This document shows, piece after piece, positions 5,861 to 8,110 of a DNA stretch of 8,110 nucleotides. Origin of the DNA: Planctomycetota bacterium (GTDB lineage Bacteria; Planctomycetota; Planctomycetia; Pirellulales; Thermoguttaceae); the NCBI GenBank assembly GCA_018897395.1, contig JAHIKV010000238.1, positions 1 to 8,110 of the forward strand, in the 5' to 3' direction. The position numbers were made by a program, and so were the translations under genes. Below the pieces are notes generated by a model. It was not told the DNA's origin. It made no database searches and saw nothing but the letters and a program-made list of their open reading frames with translations. Position 1 is the first letter of the stretch, and each line of letters opens with the position of its first letter.

Positions 5861-7480
5861 CTACCGTACGCTTCCCTCCACTTGCCGCTCCTTTTTGTCT
5901 TCCTTGCCCAGATCGGTCACCATCGTTTCGGTGGTGAGCATCAGCCCGGCGATGCTGGCCGCGTTCTCCAAGGCCGTGCGGACCACCTTCACCGGGTCGA
6001 TGATCCCGGCCTTGAACATGTCGACGTACTTACCGGTGTTGGCGTCGTAGCCGATCGCGTCGGCCTTCTGGCCGACCTCGTCGGCGATCACCGATCCGTC
6101 CACGCCGCAGTTGTCGGCGATCTGACGGATCGGTCTGGCCAGCGAGCGGAGTACGATGTCCACGCCGATCTTCTCGTCCCCTCGGGCGCCGGAGCGGGCT
6201 TTCTCGACCGCCTCGCGGCACCGCAGCAGGGCCACGCCGCCGCCGGGGACGATCCCTTCCTCGGCCGCCGCGCGGGTGGCGTGCAGGGCGTCCTCGACCC
6301 GAGCCTTCTTCTGCTTCATCTCGGTCTCGGTGTTGGCCCCGACCGAAACCACCGCCACGCCGCCGCAGAGCTTCGCCAGCCGCTCCTGGAATTTCTCCCG
6401 GTCGTAGTCGCTGTCGGTGCTCTCGATCTGGGCGCGGAGCTGGTCGCATCGGGCGGTGATGTCGGCCCGCTTGCCCGCCCCCTCGACGATTGTCGTCGAA
6501 TCCTTGTCGATGTTGATCTTCTTGGCGCGGCCGAGCTGAGCAAGCTCGACGTTCTCCAGTTTCACGCCGAGGTCCTCGCTGATCACCGTCCCGCTGGTCA
6601 GCACGGCGATGTCGCCGAGCATGGCCTTCCGCCGATCGCCGAAACCGGGCGCCTTCACCGCGCAGATATTCAATATGCCGCGGAGTTTGTTGACCACCAA
6701 GGTGGTGAGCGCCTCGCCCTCGATGTCCTCGGCGATAATCAACAGTGGTTTGGCCCTCTGCATCGCCTTCTCCAACAGCGGGACCAGGTCGCGGAGACTG
6801 CTGATCTTCTTTTCGTGGATAAGGATGTAGACGTCCTCGAGCAGGCAGTCCATCTCAGGCGAGCGGTTGATGAAGTACGGCGAGAGATAGCCCTTGTCGA
6901 ACTGCATGCCTTCGACGATCTCGTAGGTCGTCTCGGCGGTCTTGCCTTCCTCGACGGTGATCACGCCGTCGCGGCCGACCTTGTCCATCGCCTCGGCCAA
7001 GAGGTTGCCGATCTCGGGGTCGTTGTTGGCGCTGATCGAGCCGACGCTGGCCATTTGCTCCTTGCTGTTGATCGGCTTGGCCATCGAGCGGAGGGACTCG
7101 ACGGCGGCTTGGACCGCCCGATCGATGCCGCGGCGGATGGCCGTCGGGTTGCTGCCGGCGGCGATGTTCCGCAGCCCTTCGCGGAAAATCGCCCGGGCCA
7201 GCAGCGTGGCCGTCGTGGTGCCGTCGCCGGCCACGTCGGACGTCTTCGACGCCACCTCGTTGACCAGTTTGGCGCCCATGTTCTCGAAGCGGTCCTCCAA
7301 CTCGATCTCCTTACTGACGGTCACGCCGTCCTTGGTAACCGTCGGGCCGCCATAAGATTTGTCGAGGATTACGTTTCGTCCGGTCGGTCCCAACGTGACG
7401 GCGACCACGTCGGCCAGCTTATCCACTCCGCGGAGAATCCGCTCCCGGGCGTTCTGTGCGTATAGGAGTTGTTTGGGCAC
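5861..7480 (-). CDS. groEL: Chaperonin GroEL (Hsp60), variant without the GGM tail
   Basis: A 539-residue chaperonin subunit. Fourteen form the double-ring chamber that folds proteins with ATP under the GroES lid. The ATPase residues are present: Asp51 (TKDGV), Asp86 (AGDGTTT) and Asp397 (RVEDALHATRAA). The family signature AAAEEGIVPGGG spans 405-416. The apical and intermediate regions align by eye to E. coli GroEL throughout. The C-terminus ends in KEDKKERQVEGSVR and lacks the Gly-Gly-Met repeats that line the usual chamber floor. The start is GTG at 7480 with AAGGA about 10 nt upstream. It follows groES by 114 nt filled with heptad repeats. Planctomycetes commonly carry more than one GroEL, so this may be one of several paralogues. 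Confidence 0.96.
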   Translation of the reverse strand: MPKQLLYAQNARERILRGVDKLADVVAVTLGPTGRNVILDKSYGGPTVTKDGVTVSKEIELEDRFENMGAKLVNEVASKTSDVAGDGTTTATLLARAIFREGLRNIAAGSNPTAIRRGIDRAVQAAVESLRSMAKPINSKEQMASVGSISANNDPEIGNLLAEAMDKVGRDGVITVEEGKTAETTYEIVEGMQFDKGYLSPYFINRSPEMDCLLEDVYILIHEKKISSLRDLVPLLEKAMQRAKPLLIIAEDIEGEALTTLVVNKLRGILNICAVKAPGFGDRRKAMLGDIAVLTSGTVISEDLGVKLENVELAQLGRAKKINIDKDSTTIVEGAGKRADITARCDQLRAQIESTDSDYDREKFQERLAKLCGGVAVVSVGANTETEMKQKKARVEDALHATRAAAEEGIVPGGGVALLRCREAVEKARSGARGDEKIGVDIVLRSLARPIRQIADNCGVDGSVIADEVGQKADAIGYDANTGKYVDMFKAGIIDPVKVVRTALENAASIAGLMLTTETMVTDLGKEDKKERQVEGSVR

Positions 7481-7503
7481 TGTTGGCGGTTCCTTGTGTC
7501 TGG

Positions 7504-7586
7504 AGGGATTAGGGATTGGGGATTAGGGATTGGAGTACAGCACCTAGCCCCGAAATCCAATCCCTAATCCCTAATCCCTAATCCCT
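7504..7586. repeat. Inverted heptad arrays in the groES-groEL gap
   Basis: Four-unit tandem arrays of the GATTAGG/GATTGGG type lie at 7504-7534, and in the opposite orientation at 7556-7586. The two arms pair over 31 bp with one mismatch and enclose a 21-nt loop. In the minus-strand transcript this is a very stable hairpin between groES and groEL, ending about 23 nt before the groEL start and leaving its ribosome site free. Confidence 0.9.
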
Positions 7587-7594
7587 GTTCGTGG

Positions 7595-7894
7595 TTACTT
7601 CACAACCTTTGCCAGGATGTCCGACTCGCGGACGATTTTTACCTCGCGGCCGTCGATTTCGATTTCCGAGCCGCTGTACTTGCCGTAGATCACCTCGTCG
7701 CCGACGGCCACCGAGGGCTTGCCGCGCTGGCCGCTGTCGAGCAGTTTTCCCGGCCCGACGGCAATCACCGTACCGCGTTGCGGTTTTTCCTGAGCGGAGT
7801 CGGGCAGCACGATGCCGCCGGCCGTCATCTCCTCGGCCTCCATCGGCTCCACCACGACGCGATCATCCAATGGCTTCAAGTTGAGTTCCTTCAT
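7595..7894 (-). CDS. groES: Co-chaperonin GroES (Hsp10)
   Basis: A 99-residue GroES, the seven-subunit lid that caps GroEL in the cytoplasm. The N-terminal LKPLDDRVVVEP (6-17) is diagnostic. The mobile loop follows at about 18-34 with the GroEL-binding tripeptide Ile28-Val29-Leu30 in GGIVLP. Then come RGTVIAVGPG (40-49) and the C-terminal beta strands ending in ILAKVVK. The length is normal. ATG at 7894 is chosen because of AAGGAA 8 nt upstream and the family N-terminus; the frame start at 7939 adds 15 unrelated residues. It is the first gene of the chaperone operon. No CIRCE element (TTAGCACTC-N9-GAGTGCTAA) is visible upstream, so HrcA control is not supported. The upstream region is short before a hairpin and a probable intron. 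Confidence 0.96.
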   Translation of the reverse strand: MKELNLKPLDDRVVVEPMEAEEMTAGGIVLPDSAQEKPQRGTVIAVGPGKLLDSGQRGKPSVAVGDEVIYGKYSGSEIEIDGREVKIVRESDILAKVVK

Positions 7895-7940
7895 AGTCCG
7901 TTTCCTTGAGCTGAAGTGTAAATTGGTTTGTTTTTTCATG

Positions 7941-7991
7941 TAGGCCGGGTTGTAACCCGGCGAATACTATGCCGGGTCTCGACCCGGCCTA
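7941..7991. repeat. Double-hairpin palindromic repeat upstream of groES
   Basis: Two perfect hairpins lie in tandem: GCCGGGTT/AACCCGGC (7944-7961) and GCCGGGTC/GACCCGGC (7971-7988), each with a 2-nt loop. The outer ends TAGGCCGGGT (7941-7950) and ACCCGGCCTA (7982-7991) also pair, so the whole unit is one inverted repeat. The right edge touches the putative intron exactly. Confidence 0.85.
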
Positions 7992-8110
7992 GTGCGCTTG
8001 TAAGTGTATCGAATCAGCAGGGTGGGAGTCCCTGTCGAAGTTGGGTCTGAACTTTGTAACCAATAGTAACTGCGTCCTCGTGAGAGGGGGTGGAGAGCAA
8101 CTGGAGGTGA
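7992..8110 (+). ncRNA. Probable 5' end of a group II intron (partial)
   Basis: This stretch has no credible ORF but looks like structured RNA on the plus strand. It begins GTGCGC, matching the group II intron 5' consensus GUGYG. It carries GGTGGGAGTCC within a hairpin (CAGGG/CCCTG, 8023-8039), a phrase I associate with domain I of bacterial group II introns. It also has a stem CCTC/GAGG closed by a GTGA (GNRA) tetraloop, and a possible long-range AGTTG/CAACT pairing. It starts immediately behind a hairpin, the known target habit of class C introns. The catalytic domain V and any maturase gene would lie beyond the window, so the call is by pattern only. Another structured RNA is possible. Confidence 0.55.

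Noticed and set aside
5882..7465. 527-codon open frame on the + strand opposite groEL
   Set aside because: Antisense shadow of a conserved gene, a product of GC-rich codon bias. Its translation has no recognisable domain and groEL is unambiguous.
5751..7586. Heptad arrays considered as CRISPR or telomere-like sequence
   Set aside because: The units are 7 bp without unique spacers, so this is not CRISPR. The arrays are short, internal and inverted, so telomeric function is not supported.
7895..8110. CIRCE operator or heat-shock promoter upstream of groES
   Set aside because: The CIRCE inverted repeat was looked for and not found; only weak -10-like hexamers occur, without partners.

Overview
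The window looks like a chromosomal segment of a planctomycete, probably of the Pirellulales type. This is inferred from the gene content and the repeats, not from a search. The pointers are moderately high GC with strong palindromic intergenic repeats, a groES-groEL-dnaJ-grpE cluster without dnaK, a GroEL lacking the usual Gly-Gly-Met tail, several starts without a clear Shine-Dalgarno sequence, and heptanucleotide tandem repeats between genes.

Layout. Positions 1-783 (+) encode a TIM-barrel sugar isomerase/epimerase. Positions 784-1079 hold a nested inverted-repeat element between convergent genes. Positions 1080-1676 (-) encode a proline-rich lipoprotein. Positions 1700-1947 hold a MITE-like element with roughly 70-bp imperfect terminal inverted repeats. 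Positions 1953-3257 (-) encode a polytopic membrane protein with its own good promoter at about 3308-3340. Positions 3387-7894 (-) form a chaperone operon, transcribed in the order groES, groEL, dnaJ, grpE, an FmdB-type zinc-ribbon gene and a YacG-type zinc-ribbon gene. Upstream of groES is a double hairpin (7941-7991), followed directly by a + strand sequence that looks like the 5' end of a group II intron (7992 to the window end).

How the genes fit together. GroES and GroEL form the folding chamber. DnaJ and GrpE are the co-chaperone and nucleotide exchange factor of DnaK, which must be encoded elsewhere. The two small zinc-ribbon genes are downstream passengers or co-regulated partners. 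dnaJ and grpE overlap by 29 nt, which suggests translational coupling. The groES/groEL and groEL/dnaJ gaps instead carry inverted heptad arrays that would fold into long hairpins in the polycistronic mRNA.

The most unusual content is outside the genes: four or more classes of structured repeat, two of them inside the chaperone operon, and the probable intron insertion behind a hairpin. No defence system, CRISPR array, tRNA or rRNA was found. No clearly new protein system is visible; the two unrecognised proteins (lipoprotein and membrane protein) are the only coding novelties.
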